Shown here in pieces: positions 49,053 to 58,375 of a stretch of DNA of 64,000 nucleotides. Below the pieces are notes generated by a model, which worked only from the letters and a program-made list of their open reading frames with translations, was not told the origin of the DNA and searched no databases. A program made the position numbers and the translations under genes. Positions within the stretch are counted from its first letter, which is position 1; the number at the start of each line of letters is the position of its first letter. The DNA comes from an uncultured Roseburia sp. (GTDB lineage Bacteria > Bacillota > Clostridia > Lachnospirales > Lachnospiraceae): positions 58,634-122,633 of the forward strand of contig CANPGM010000004.1 in NCBI GenBank assembly GCA_947573605.1. The letters are read 5' to 3'.

Positions 49053-49796
49053 TTAATATCCGTATACATCATAGATTTCATCCGTATATACGCCCTGTTC
49101 CTTATAAACTATCAGAGGCTTTTCTACTGTTAATCTTGACTTGCCTCCGCGCAGTCCTTCAAGCAGCACCATATTCGGCTCTCTGTCTGCAAAAGGATAG
49201 ACAAGCCGCATCCGTTTCGGCTCGATTTGATACTCCACCATTTTACTCATAATCTCCGCCAGTCGAAACGGCCTGTGCACCATAAAAAACCGGCCTCCGG
49301 GCACAAGCAGTCTCGCGCTTTCCCGCAGCACATCGTCTAACGTACAAAGTACCTCATGTCTTGCAATCGCTTTCGCTTCGGACGGTGAATTTTCCCCATG
49401 CGTGCCGATCATATACGGCGGATTTGTCGTAATCACATGAAAAGAAGATGCTCCAAACAGATTTGAAGCATCTCTAATATCGCCCGTTACAATTTTTATT
49501 TTTTCTTCCAGATGATTATAGCATACGCTGCGGCGCGCCATATCGGCGCTGTCCTTTTGAATTTCCAGTCCGGTAAAGTCTTCGCTTTCCGTTTTCGCGG
49601 CTAAAAGGATCGGTATAATTCCGGTTCCGGTTCCGAGATCCAAAACTCTCTCTCCTTTTTTCGCGCGCGCAAAGCCGGATAAAAGCACCGCATCCATCCC
49701 AAAGCAAAAGCGAGACGGATCCTGAATAATTACGTAGCCGTTTCGCATCAGCTCGTCCAGCCGCTCTCCTTCATGAATCAAATCAGTTGGCGTCAT
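49053..49796 (-). CDS. tRNA1(Val) adenine-N6-methyltransferase-like protein (YabB/TrmN6)
   Basis: 247-residue SAM-dependent N6-adenine methyltransferase. SAM motif I is VLDLGTGTGIIPILLA, and the catalytic NPPY motif is TNPPYMIG. The C-terminal part (MRLVYPFADREPNMVLLEG) is typical of the YabB group. It overlaps the yaaT gene. I chose the ATG at 49796 over the TTG one codon earlier because the SD is GGAGG about 13 nt upstream in either case. Confidence 0.9.
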   Translation of the reverse strand: MTPTDLIHEGERLDELMRNGYVIIQDPSRFCFGMDAVLLSGFARAKKGERVLDLGTGTGIIPILLAAKTESEDFTGLEIQKDSADMARRSVCYNHLEEKIKIVTGDIRDASNLFGASSFHVITTNPPYMIGTHGENSPSEAKAIARHEVLCTLDDVLRESARLLVPGGRFFMVHRPFRLAEIMSKMVEYQIEPKRMRLVYPFADREPNMVLLEGLRGGKSRLTVEKPLIVYKEQGVYTDEIYDVYGY

Positions 49797-50715
49797 CAAT
49801 TTTAGATTTTCCTCCGCGGTCCTCTAAAGCCTTTAATTCCTTCATTTCCTCCGCCGTAAGCTTTCCGTTTTCCGAACTGTTCTTTCGGTTTTCTTTCCTT
49901 CGTCTCGGTTTAAACTTCAGCTCGTCCACATGATACTCATGCAGTTCCTTTTCGTCATTCACTTCCACAAGCACTTTTACAAGCTGACGAAGTACGTTTA
50001 CGGAAGAAACCTCTCCTCTCAGACCATCATTTGTCGTAACATAGTCTCCTACATTCGGCAGACGGCTGTTTAAATACTCGTAAGTATCTTCTTCATTTTT
50101 CAGACAGCACATCAACCGTCCGCAAACCCCGGAAATTTTTGTCGGATTCAGCGAAAGATTCTGTTCTTTCGCCATTTTAATGGAAACCGGAGCAAATTCA
50201 GACAAAAACGTGTGACAACAGAGCTGTCTTCCGCAGATACCGTATCCGCCGAGTATTTTTGTCTCGTCACGCACGCCAATCTGACGCAGCTCGATTCTTG
50301 TCCGGAATACCGCTGCCAAATCCTTGACCAGCTCCCGAAAATCAATACGCCCGTCAGCAGTAAAATAAAACAGCAATTTATTGTTATCAAACGTATATTC
50401 GGCATCGACCAGTTTCATTTCCAACTTGTGCTTTTCAATTTTTTCCAGACAGATTTTATAGGCTTCCTTTTCTTTTTCCCTGTTTTTCTCCGCTGTTTTT
50501 TCATCGGCTTCCGTTGCAATCCGAATAACCGGTTTTAACGGCTGAACGACTTCTTCGTCCGAAACCTCTTTCGGGTCCGTCATAACGGTACCCATTTCTA
50601 CGCCGCGGGCGGTTTCTACGATTGTATGCATACCCGCTTTTAAATCCAATTCTGCCGGATCAAAATAATAGATCTTTCCGGCGCTGCGGAAACGGATTCC
50701 CACTACTTTTATCAT
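49783..50715 (-). CDS. PSP1-domain protein YaaT (RicT-like)
   Basis: 310-residue protein. The PSP1 domain core has two conserved cysteine motifs, CGRQLCC and CGRLMCC, which in Bacillus RicT help bind an iron-sulfur cluster in the RicAFT complex that promotes RNase Y action and development. The C terminus is charged. Position between holB and yabB matches Bacillus yaaT. Confidence 0.93.
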   Translation of the reverse strand: MIKVVGIRFRSAGKIYYFDPAELDLKAGMHTIVETARGVEMGTVMTDPKEVSDEEVVQPLKPVIRIATEADEKTAEKNREKEKEAYKICLEKIEKHKLEMKLVDAEYTFDNNKLLFYFTADGRIDFRELVKDLAAVFRTRIELRQIGVRDETKILGGYGICGRQLCCHTFLSEFAPVSIKMAKEQNLSLNPTKISGVCGRLMCCLKNEEDTYEYLNSRLPNVGDYVTTNDGLRGEVSSVNVLRQLVKVLVEVNDEKELHEYHVDELKFKPRRRKENRKNSSENGKLTAEEMKELKALEDRGGKSKIDDAN

Positions 50716-50716
50716 G

Positions 50717-51742
50717 TTAGTTCTCCTTTATCGTAAGCAGCAGCAGTTCAATCACCAAATCAAAATTTACATTTGCGTTTAGACGAAGCTCCGCCTTTTT
50801 TAACGCCTCAAGAATGGCTTCTATTCCGCTGTAAGAGCTTTTTACTGCCTGCCTTTTAATATCATAGACTTCGTCTTTAAAAATCAGTTCGTTTACGTCC
50901 CCTGTCGCTTTAAAATACAAAACATCCCGGTACCAGACCATCAGCAAATCAAAATACTCGTTTATTTCCAGCTTATAATCGCTTACCTGTCTGACTGCTT
51001 CCGTCATTTCATGCAGCTCAATGTCCTCCATCCTCTTTACGAGCTGCAGCGCAGACGCTTTTAACTCGTTAAATTCATCCGAAGACGCCAGTCGAATTGC
51101 TTTTCCGACATTCCCCTGTGCAAACGCCACGCAGACCTTCGCCTGATAATCGGGAATCTGGTAATGACTCATCAGAAAGCTTTTGATTTTTTCATCCGGT
51201 ACGGCTTTTAAATTCAGCAGCACACTCCTGGATAAAATCGTCGGAAGAAATACGTCCGCATTGGCCGTCAGCAATAAAATCACTGCATACGAAGGCGGCT
51301 CCTCCATTGTTTTTAACAGGGCGTTCTGCGCCTGTACATTCATTTTTTCCGCTTCATCGACAATATAAATCTTATATCTGCCGCTGTACGGTTTAATTGC
51401 GATATCGTGATTGATCTGTGTACGAATATCGTCTACAGATATGGTATTCGGTTTATCATGGGATACATAGATAATATCGGGGTGGTTATGCGTTTGAGCC
51501 TGCTTACAGGAGCGGCATTCCAGACAGGGCCTTTCAAAATCCTGCTTCATCCGGTCTTTCCCGGTGCCGTCCTGTCCGGCCGTACACTGAAGCGTCGTTG
51601 CAAACGCCTCGGCCAGCATCATTTTACCTGATTTGTCCGGCCCGTTCAAAATATACGCATGAGAAATCTTATCCGTTCTTACTGCATTCTGCAAATGCTC
51701 GATCAATTGCTCATGCCCGATAATATCTTTAAACCCCGCCAT
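50717..51742 (-). CDS. holB: DNA polymerase III subunit delta' (HolB)
   Basis: 341-residue clamp-loader subunit. It has GPDKSGKMMLAEAFA in place of a full Walker A, the zinc-binding CLECRSCKQAQTHNHPD, and VDEAEKMNVQAQNALLKTMEEPPSYA, the clamp-loader signature. Delta' normally has a degenerate P-loop, which fits. It stops 1 nt before the yaaT start. Confidence 0.93.
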   Translation of the reverse strand: MAGFKDIIGHEQLIEHLQNAVRTDKISHAYILNGPDKSGKMMLAEAFATTLQCTAGQDGTGKDRMKQDFERPCLECRSCKQAQTHNHPDIIYVSHDKPNTISVDDIRTQINHDIAIKPYSGRYKIYIVDEAEKMNVQAQNALLKTMEEPPSYAVILLLTANADVFLPTILSRSVLLNLKAVPDEKIKSFLMSHYQIPDYQAKVCVAFAQGNVGKAIRLASSDEFNELKASALQLVKRMEDIELHEMTEAVRQVSDYKLEINEYFDLLMVWYRDVLYFKATGDVNELIFKDEVYDIKRQAVKSSYSGIEAILEALKKAELRLNANVNFDLVIELLLLTIKEN

Positions 51743-51775
51743 ATCCGATACCCCATTCTCCCCGTTTTCTCATCC

Positions 51776-52216
51776 TTATATCAAAATATCCAAAAGCAGT
51801 CCCCGGATTTCTCCGATTTTACTTAATATAGATATATGGTCTGTCTCATCCTTCACAAGTTCCTGCGCCAGTTCATCCAGATTGGAATCGATCAGGCGAA
51901 TGAGACCGTATACTCTGTGCCTGCCCTTCCGGTCCAGAAAATTCTCTCTCGAAAACTTATGGGAACGGTAGACAACTTCATTTAAAAATTCCTTAATCAG
52001 TCCCCGGTACTTTTTCAAATCCCGGATATCCATATGACGCGCAATCCGATCTCCCTGCGCCGTGATGTCCGTCATCAGCGCGTCAATCTTCGCCTGCAGC
52101 TCCGCGTCCGTTATTGCGCTCGCTAATGTAAATTTAAAAGAGCCATCGCCGCTTGCCACCGGTTCCGTATCGGGAACCTGTGTTACCTGTGTCATCTGAT
52201 TTACCTTGATATCCAA
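51776..52216 (-). CDS. DUF327 family protein YaaR
   Basis: 146-residue helical protein of the YaaR/DUF327 family; typical core [22 protein letters not shown] and an end RGLLLDILI. Function unknown. The start is TTG at 52216 with GGAAGGTG upstream, since no ATG is available before the conserved region. Fixed neighbour of holB in Firmicutes. Confidence 0.88.
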   Translation of the reverse strand: MDIKVNQMTQVTQVPDTEPVASGDGSFKFTLASAITDAELQAKIDALMTDITAQGDRIARHMDIRDLKKYRGLIKEFLNEVVYRSHKFSRENFLDRKGRHRVYGLIRLIDSNLDELAQELVKDETDHISILSKIGEIRGLLLDILI

Positions 52217-52222
52217 CGATGG

Positions 52223-52828
52223 TCACCTTCCTTTGCCGTTTCGTGTGTTCTTTACAATATATGCTTTTATCTCGTCTTCGGTTTCTTCCAGAGTCCGGTT
52301 ATAAAACCTTTTTTCTACCCCGGCCGCTTTCAGCTTTTCCTCGGAAAAATCTGCCGCATCGGCTAAAAACCGCCTGCAGAGTTCCTCATACTTCGGACGC
52401 GCCTGCTGCCTTTCGCGCGTAATCGCCCTCATCAGCCGTTCCCCGTCTTCCACCTCAATGTATATCGGAACAACGCGCTCCTTTCCGAAGTACTCCCTGA
52501 TCTTTAAATAGGACTCAAGCGTGCCGATAATCAGATAATCCTGTTTACCCAAATCAATCTGTCCGTCGTCCACGGTAAAATATTTCCAAATCCCCTGTAT
52601 CGTATCATACGCCCGCAGTTCAATGATTTTATTCTGTTCCGAGAGCCGTTTTACTTGATTCTCGTCGCAGAAAAAATACTCGACTCCTTCGTGTTCGCCT
52701 TCCCGAATCGGTCTTGTGGTATACGATACAATTGTCTTAAAAGACAGTCGTTGATCGCATAATAATCTTTTATAGATCGTATCCTTTCCGGCCGAGCTTT
52801 TTCCCATGATACAATAAATCTTTCCCAT
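52223..52828 (-). CDS. Guanylate-kinase-like nucleotide kinase
   Basis: 201-residue P-loop protein of the Gmk/MAGUK fold: MGKIYCIMGKSSAGKDTIYK, then TTRPIREGEHEGVEYFF as in guanylate kinases. The P-loop is GKSSAGKDT rather than the usual GPSGSGKST, and a second distal region (ERLMRAITRERQQARPKYEE) forms the lid. In Bacillus the equivalent slot is filled by thymidylate kinase. The true substrate is uncertain. Confidence 0.8.
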   Translation of the reverse strand: MGKIYCIMGKSSAGKDTIYKRLLCDQRLSFKTIVSYTTRPIREGEHEGVEYFFCDENQVKRLSEQNKIIELRAYDTIQGIWKYFTVDDGQIDLGKQDYLIIGTLESYLKIREYFGKERVVPIYIEVEDGERLMRAITRERQQARPKYEELCRRFLADAADFSEEKLKAAGVEKRFYNRTLEETEDEIKAYIVKNTRNGKGR

Positions 52829-52858
52829 ACAAAATCCCCCGCGCTTTTCGGAACCTTT

Positions 52859-54313
52859 TTAAGTATAATATAGTCTTTCGGAATATACAATCTTTATCCG
52901 GCTTTTCGCGGAATCCGCAAAACCTTCCACACAAAGCCCCCTGTCAAGGCATATGCCCAGATTCCTTACAAGTTCTTCCGTAATTTCCTCTCCCGGCACA
53001 ATCAAAGGAATACCGGGCGGAAACAGATACAGATATTCCGCGGCAATCCTTCCTGCAGCTTCTCGAAACGAAAGTTCTTCGGAAGGAAGCTTTAGCGCCT
53101 CATGTATCGAAAATTTCGCTGCAACAGCAGGATACATTTGTCGTATAAAGTCACCGTCGCATTGTTTCTCTATTTTATTATCCATATTTCTTTCGATTTT
53201 ATTGTCGATTTCATGTAAAGCGCGGCTTAATCTTGAAAAACCGGTTTCCTCATCAAAAATTGACGTCATTCCCAGCACATAGCCGTCGGAAACCATTTCC
53301 ATCTGAATTTTATAATCAGAGAGCAGTTTTCTGTGAAGCTCTTCCCCCGTCATCTTTGCTCGGTGCGTAAATATAACAAGTTTCGATTGATCCAGATCAT
53401 AAGCCGCGCGCCCGGATACGTCTTCCCGCCGCATTACATGAAGCCCCTTTAAATCAGCGGTATCCTGATAGAACTGTTCCAATTTTTTACGGAAAGACAA
53501 AAACAGCTCTGCTCCGTTATTCCGTAACTGACGAATACACGCATCCATTCCCGCCATGAAGAGATAAGAAGGCGAGCTTGTCTGAAAAATTCCGAGATAT
53601 CGTTTTACCTGTTCCTTTGAAATCAAATCGGAGCAAAGATGCAGCAGCGCCGTCTGTGTGAAAGAAGGCAGCGTTTTATGCAGGCTCATAATGACTGCGT
53701 CCGCTCCAAGCCTTACCGCATTCTCCGGAAAACCTCTGTCAAATCCAAAATGGGCCCCGTGCGCTTCGTCTACAATCAACGGAATTTTACGGGCGTGCAC
53801 CGCTTTTGCGATACCGGAAATATCCGACACAATCCCTTCGTAGGTTGGCGACGTCAAGATCACTGCATCCGCATCGGAATGCTTTCTTAGCGCCTCTTCT
53901 ACTTGTTTTACGCAAATCTGTCCCTGTATCCCCGATTCCGTAATTTCCGGATAGAGATATTCCGCCCGGATTTCATTTAAAAACAGCGCATGATAAACCG
54001 CTTTATGGCAATTGCGCGCGACCAGCGCTTTTCCGCCTTTCGGAATAGCAGCGCATATCGCGGCTAAAAGGCCGCAGGTACTTCCGTTTACCAGATAAAA
54101 ACAATCTTTCGATCCGTATAAAGCGGATGCCCTCTGCTGCGCCTCTAAAATCAGGCCTTTTGCATGATGCAGATTATCGAATCCGTCAATTTCTGTAATG
54201 TCAATTTCATAAGGATTCGGGAAAGACGTCGTCTTTCTTTTATGTCCCGGCATATGAAACGGATATATGCCGGAATTTCGATAGTTTTCTAACTCATCTA
54301 ATAAATAATTCAT
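52859..54313 (-). CDS. Orn/Lys/Arg decarboxylase family PLP enzyme (YaaO-like)
   Basis: 484-residue fold-type I PLP enzyme. The N terminus has PFHMPGHKRK; the PLP lysine lies in MSLHKTLPSFTQTALL, preceded by VDEAHGAHFGF. A C-terminal Orn/Arg/Lys decarboxylase domain (LFPPGIPLIVPGE) is present. It would decarboxylate a basic amino acid for polyamine synthesis; which one cannot be read from sequence. AAGGAA precedes the ATG. Top of the yaaO-holB cluster. Confidence 0.9.
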   Translation of the reverse strand: MNYLLDELENYRNSGIYPFHMPGHKRKTTSFPNPYEIDITEIDGFDNLHHAKGLILEAQQRASALYGSKDCFYLVNGSTCGLLAAICAAIPKGGKALVARNCHKAVYHALFLNEIRAEYLYPEITESGIQGQICVKQVEEALRKHSDADAVILTSPTYEGIVSDISGIAKAVHARKIPLIVDEAHGAHFGFDRGFPENAVRLGADAVIMSLHKTLPSFTQTALLHLCSDLISKEQVKRYLGIFQTSSPSYLFMAGMDACIRQLRNNGAELFLSFRKKLEQFYQDTADLKGLHVMRREDVSGRAAYDLDQSKLVIFTHRAKMTGEELHRKLLSDYKIQMEMVSDGYVLGMTSIFDEETGFSRLSRALHEIDNKIERNMDNKIEKQCDGDFIRQMYPAVAAKFSIHEALKLPSEELSFREAAGRIAAEYLYLFPPGIPLIVPGEEITEELVRNLGICLDRGLCVEGFADSAKSRIKIVYSERLYYT

Positions 54314-54337
54314 ATATTCCTTATGTAAAGATACGGA

Positions 54338-55270
54338 CTAATCGAGATATCGTCCCAGCTCCGGCATCCAGTCTCCGAAAAAAATCTCGTCCCGCGCCGA
54401 CGCATTCCAAATCGGAAGGAAGAACCGGAAAACTTTTTTTGATAAGTCCTTCCACTCCGGGATATCTGCGTTTTGAAAAGCCCCTTCTTTTTTTAATCCT
54501 CTTGAAAACTTTTCCCAGCGTTTTTTCATATAGGAATATTCCTGATAGTCCGAAAGCATTTCTCCCCGTTCTATGGAACATTCAATTTTTCTGTTCCTGC
54601 AAATCCCGGTTACGGCTTCCTGTAAACGCCGCCCGTCTATCATTTCTTTTGAAAGAATCTGATATACCATATAATAAGACTTCATGTCCGGAATCAGTTC
54701 CATATACTGTACAATCTGTATAAGCTGTTCAACCAGAATCGCTTCCATCGGATAATGTCTGTACGTCACTTTCCGTCCGCCCATGAAAAGCGGCTCAAAT
54801 TCTATCTCTTCCGGCGCTATTCCTCCTACTTTCAGTACACGGACGCCGAGTTCGAGAGGAACCTTCATTTCCTCAAACTCCGCCGTCGCCTCCACAGAAA
54901 GCTCCTCTTTCGTACAGATATAGCAGTATTTCCATCGGATACCGCGAAACCCGTCCTTTATAAAAATCGAGGACAACATCCGCTCAATGACTTCCTCCGA
55001 TAATTCTCTCTCGGAAACCTGTTTTTTTATGCGGGATGTCTTTTCATCCGGAACATACACAAAATCAAGGCGAAAATACTGTTCTTCCCTGTCCCGGCCG
55101 ACAGGAACAGTCTGATTCGTCTTAAGCCAGAGATGTTCCGAAAAATCGGATTCCGCCACCTCACACAGAATCGTCTCTAATATGTAGCCTGCCAACAGAT
55201 TCGGAAACGGGATATCAAGTTCTTCGCTTTTTTTCTTTAAATCTGCCTTCGTTATTTTATTTTCTTTCAT
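54338..55270 (-). CDS. Putative AbiEii-like toxin, diverged
   Basis: 310-residue protein encoded directly after an AbiEi-like antitoxin. The helical start LLAGYILETILCEVAESDFSE and the middle segment EAILVEQLIQIVQYM...MKSYYMVYQILS resemble AbiEii nucleotidyltransferase toxins. The canonical GG(S/T) and DxD-type active-site signature is not visible; instead there is LWLKTNQT and LDFVYV. It may be a diverged or inactive toxin. The start abuts the antitoxin stop (TAA then ATG). Confidence 0.55.
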   Translation of the reverse strand: MKENKITKADLKKKSEELDIPFPNLLAGYILETILCEVAESDFSEHLWLKTNQTVPVGRDREEQYFRLDFVYVPDEKTSRIKKQVSERELSEEVIERMLSSIFIKDGFRGIRWKYCYICTKEELSVEATAEFEEMKVPLELGVRVLKVGGIAPEEIEFEPLFMGGRKVTYRHYPMEAILVEQLIQIVQYMELIPDMKSYYMVYQILSKEMIDGRRLQEAVTGICRNRKIECSIERGEMLSDYQEYSYMKKRWEKFSRGLKKEGAFQNADIPEWKDLSKKVFRFFLPIWNASARDEIFFGDWMPELGRYLD

Positions 55271-55900
55271 TTAGAGCCAGACTCCTATGATACTCTGTAC
55301 TTTTTTAACCGCCTTCCGTTCCCTGGCATAGCGCATCAGCTTTGCAATATCTTTGTCAGGATCTTTGATATAAGACATCAATCCCTCTTTCAACACATCG
55401 CGGTCGATTTTATCCTCATATTTTAAACAATCGCAGATTAAGCGTTCCTTTTCAAAGACAGCCATCCGGCAGCCTCCGACTTTTGCTTCCGTTACTCCCA
55501 GTTTTAGAATCTCCGGCTCCGTATAAAGCGGCAGTACTTTCGGATAATCCATTTTAAACCGGGACTTCGAAGTATTTTTGTCTACGGACAGACGCCAGCC
55601 GTACGGCTTTTTTTCTATATAGCCATACGCATACAGACCGCTCTCTAAATTCAGCACGCAGTCGGGAAACAGCTTTGCAATCAGTTCCTCCTCAGCAAAA
55701 TCACTGATTCTTATAGTATAATAACCGTTCTTTAACCGAAGCAGATCGCCCTTCTCTACGAAGTCCAAAATCCGGCGGTAATCGATTCCAAGCTCATTCA
55801 ACTGGCTTTTTTTCGCAATACCGCCATTTTTTAATATAAACTCTTTGACCTGGTCAAGAATATGTTCTCTCTTTTCATTAATGACATATGAATCTGACAT
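55271..55900 (-). CDS. AbiEi-like antitoxin / winged-helix protein
   Basis: 209-residue protein. The N-terminal winged helix matches the AbiEi antitoxin type: ILDQVKEFILKNGGIAKKSQ, then RRILDFVEKGDLLRLKNGYY. The C-terminal part (VFEKERLICDCLKYEDKIDR, then LKEGLMSYI) is the usual extension. AbiEi proteins repress their own operon and neutralise the toxin. The perfect promoter upstream and immediate coupling with the next gene support a TA unit. Confidence 0.78.
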   Translation of the reverse strand: MSDSYVINEKREHILDQVKEFILKNGGIAKKSQLNELGIDYRRILDFVEKGDLLRLKNGYYTIRISDFAEEELIAKLFPDCVLNLESGLYAYGYIEKKPYGWRLSVDKNTSKSRFKMDYPKVLPLYTEPEILKLGVTEAKVGGCRMAVFEKERLICDCLKYEDKIDRDVLKEGLMSYIKDPDKDIAKLMRYARERKAVKKVQSIIGVWL

Positions 55901-55938
55901 TTTTCCGCTCCATGAATGATAATGTGGTATTTATTTAT

Positions 55939-55967
55939 ACTATAATCCTTTTTTTACAGAATGTCAA
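55939..55967 (-). promoter_or_regulatory. Promoter of the AbiE-like pair
   Basis: Minus-strand TTGACA, 17-nt spacer, TATAGT, about 40 bp before the antitoxin ATG. Confidence 0.75.
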
Positions 55968-56115
55968 TTTCAGCCGTATCTGTAAAATATGGTTGAATAA
56001 TTCTTTTTTCCGTCGTATAGTAAATTAAGACAATATATAAATGTCTTTTCTGTCATATTTAGGATCCTATAATCTCTGATTGAGATGCCGCTTACGCGGC
56101 AGAATGAGAGGAAAT

Positions 56116-56625
56116 ATGAATTATTCATCATCACACGCAAGAAAAAATCCCTCCAGAGAGACCTGCGAGGGAATTATCAAACGAATTTTAATGACGGAAG
56201 TTCTGGAAAACGGGAAAAACCGTCATTTTCGTTCCGCTTCTGATTTTATGAACTATTTTCAATCTCTGTACCCTGCCTCAGACGCATTGACAAAGCAGGT
56301 GCAGCGAGCCATTAAAGCGCTGGATATGCCCAAAGACGAATACGGATATTTTATCCCGAATAAAACGACGGAACAGTTAAATCATGAAACAGAATTGAAA
56401 CAGCTTTTTCAAAAGGCAAACATTTCGGTGATACCGATGGAAGGTCTGGAACCGCTTTTTCTCTCCGCGGACAAAGAACTGCGTTCTTATCTGATTCATG
56501 TGCTCGAACATTCGCCTCTTTTTGAAGGAAAATTCGTCACGGCCCTGGAAACAAACAACGGAATTATTGTATATACATTAAATCCAAATCAATTAAAAAT
56601 TCTGATAGAAAGTCTTATTGTATAG
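56116..56625 (+). CDS. ArgR-like small regulator, diverged
   Basis: 169-residue protein. The N-terminal part looks like a winged helix of the arginine-repressor kind (SASDFMNYFQSLYPASDALT, then AIKALDMPKDEYGYF). The C-terminal part (PLFLSADKELRSYLIHVLEH, then TNNGIIVYTLN) resembles the ArgR oligomerisation domain in layout, but the arginine-binding motif is not evident. The ATG at 56116 has GAGAGG upstream, and a GCCG/CGGC hairpin lies 5' of it (56087-56100). Only moderately supported. Confidence 0.45.
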   Translation: MNYSSSHARKNPSRETCEGIIKRILMTEVLENGKNRHFRSASDFMNYFQSLYPASDALTKQVQRAIKALDMPKDEYGYFIPNKTTEQLNHETELKQLFQKANISVIPMEGLEPLFLSADKELRSYLIHVLEHSPLFEGKFVTALETNNGIIVYTLNPNQLKILIESLIV

Positions 56626-56660
56626 TTATTCAATACAATTTTAACAGGGTCTTTTTTAAC

Positions 56661-56700
56661 AAAAAACGACAGCGAAAATTATCATTTCCTGTCGTTTTTT
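56661..56700. terminator. Bidirectional terminator
   Basis: AAAAAACGACAG pairs with CTGTCGTTTTTT; located between the converging ArgR-like and carboxypeptidase genes. Confidence 0.9.
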
Positions 56701-56705
56701 GTATC

Positions 56706-58112
56706 TTATCTTCTTCTTCGACGTCTTGTCCTGCGTTTTTTGACTTCCCGGAACTTTTGCTTTCTGTTTTTCCTTACCATTCTGTTATGACGAAAAATAT
56801 ACATATTGTCATAGATATATTTCAACAGAAATAAAAGCCCTGTCAATATCAGCGCTCCGACCATAATCAGCACAATCATAAGCGGATTCACTCTGCCGGC
56901 CGGTTTCTTTTCCTCTTCTTTTTTTGATTCCTCCGTTTCGGATTCCTTCTGATTATCAAAATCAAATGTCTCGATCTCCGCTCCGGTGGCAATAATATCG
57001 GCGCTTCCCACCGTCCGTCCGGCATACGTATAAGAAATGGTTCCCACTGTTTCCGAAACCTCGTCATTGTATTCAATTACGGATTGCGCTTCCGTAAATG
57101 CAGCCGTTTTCGGCAATACAATATTAGCTGCCGGGTCCATTTCGACAAAAGGGCTGTTGCCGTTTAAACTTCCTCTGTTTGCACGGTCGACGTCGGAATA
57201 GGCCGTCTCGTTTTCCGAAATATTAAAAAGCTGGAAATTGTCAAAACAGTAATTAAAAAGATTGGTACTGTCAACCCATTGGCTCTCGTTATCGGTATTC
57301 ATAACGACGCTGATTAAGGTCATTCCGTCCTTTTCCGCATATTCTACAAGTGTTGCATTCGCATTCGACGTATACCCGGTTTTTCCTCCGGTACAGTATT
57401 CGTAAACATACTTTGCCGACATATACGGATGCAGCATTTTGTTATGATTATTCAGAAGCGTTTCTTCCTCATGCTTATTGGTCGGCGGAATTACATAAGA
57501 CTTTGTTCCGGTTATAATGCGAAACGTCTCATTTTGGTATGCTTCTTTGGCAATCAGCGCCATATCGTAACAGGTGGTATAATGGTTATCGTCATGCAGA
57601 CCGTTCGGATTTACAAAATGCGTATTCGCACATCCCAGTTCTGCCGCTCTTTGGTTCATTCTGTCACAGAAGCCTTCGACATTTCCCTCCCCTGCAATAT
57701 GCTCGGCAACCGCATAGGCACATTCGTTTGCCGACTCTAACATTACCGCATACAGACACTGTTCCATCGTCATTTCTTCTTCCAGGTCTCTTGCAATATG
57801 CGAAGTGCCTCCTTCATTTTTAAACACCGCGTCAGCGGAGAATATAACCGTTTCGTCCAGACTGCTGTTCTCAAGCGCAATCAGCGACGTCATAATCTTT
57901 GTAATACTTGCCGGATAATGAACCTCCCTGCTGTTTTTTTCATATAAAATGGCTCCGGTAGAGGCCTCAATCACAATTGCCGACGGCGATGCAACCGCCG
58001 GCTCTTCGGGCCAGTAATCCACAGCCTTAACTCGTTCCGTATGAAGGGATAACAGGCACAGAACCGAGAAAAAAGCGCAGAACGCCTTCTTTCGTATTTT
58101 TTTTCTTATCAT
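56706..58112 (-). CDS. D-alanyl-D-alanine carboxypeptidase (DacA/DacF type)
   Basis: 468-residue low-molecular-weight penicillin-binding protein. Signal/anchor near the N terminus; active-site motifs SITK (in YPASITKIMTSL), SAN (LESANECAY) and KTG (TGGKTGYTSN). A C-terminal domain is followed by a membrane helix (LMIVLIMVGALILTGLLFLL) and a very basic tail ending in RRTRRRRRR. It trims peptidoglycan pentapeptides; a role in spore cortex or vegetative wall cannot be separated. The ORF track start is 17 codons too long. Confidence 0.9.
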   Translation of the reverse strand: MIRKKIRKKAFCAFFSVLCLLSLHTERVKAVDYWPEEPAVASPSAIVIEASTGAILYEKNSREVHYPASITKIMTSLIALENSSLDETVIFSADAVFKNEGGTSHIARDLEEEMTMEQCLYAVMLESANECAYAVAEHIAGEGNVEGFCDRMNQRAAELGCANTHFVNPNGLHDDNHYTTCYDMALIAKEAYQNETFRIITGTKSYVIPPTNKHEEETLLNNHNKMLHPYMSAKYVYEYCTGGKTGYTSNANATLVEYAEKDGMTLISVVMNTDNESQWVDSTNLFNYCFDNFQLFNISENETAYSDVDRANRGSLNGNSPFVEMDPAANIVLPKTAAFTEAQSVIEYNDEVSETVGTISYTYAGRTVGSADIIATGAEIETFDFDNQKESETEESKKEEEKKPAGRVNPLMIVLIMVGALILTGLLFLLKYIYDNMYIFRHNRMVRKNRKQKFREVKKRRTRRRRRR

Positions 58113-58202
58113 TCCAATAATCTTGCCCTTTCCGTAACCTGCCGGTAAAAAAACCGCAGGCACAAATAACCACGCATTTCTGTCAGAATATGGTATAGTA
58201 TC

Positions 58203-58231
58203 AGTATAAAGGCTGAAAAAAATACATGCAA
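58203..58231 (-). promoter_or_regulatory. Promoter of the carboxypeptidase gene
   Basis: Minus-strand TTGCAT, 17-nt spacer, TATACT, about 90 bp upstream of the start at 58112. Confidence 0.6.
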
Positions 58232-58375
58232 CCTCTTTATAAAAAATTAAAAAGTCATAGGAAACAATCGAATTGTCCCATCTTTTTTCTAATACATCTT
58301 TTCTTTTTCTTTTTTTTCGTATAGAATAAATCTGCTGGAGAGAACGTTTACACCGATTTCAGAAAGGTTTTTATC

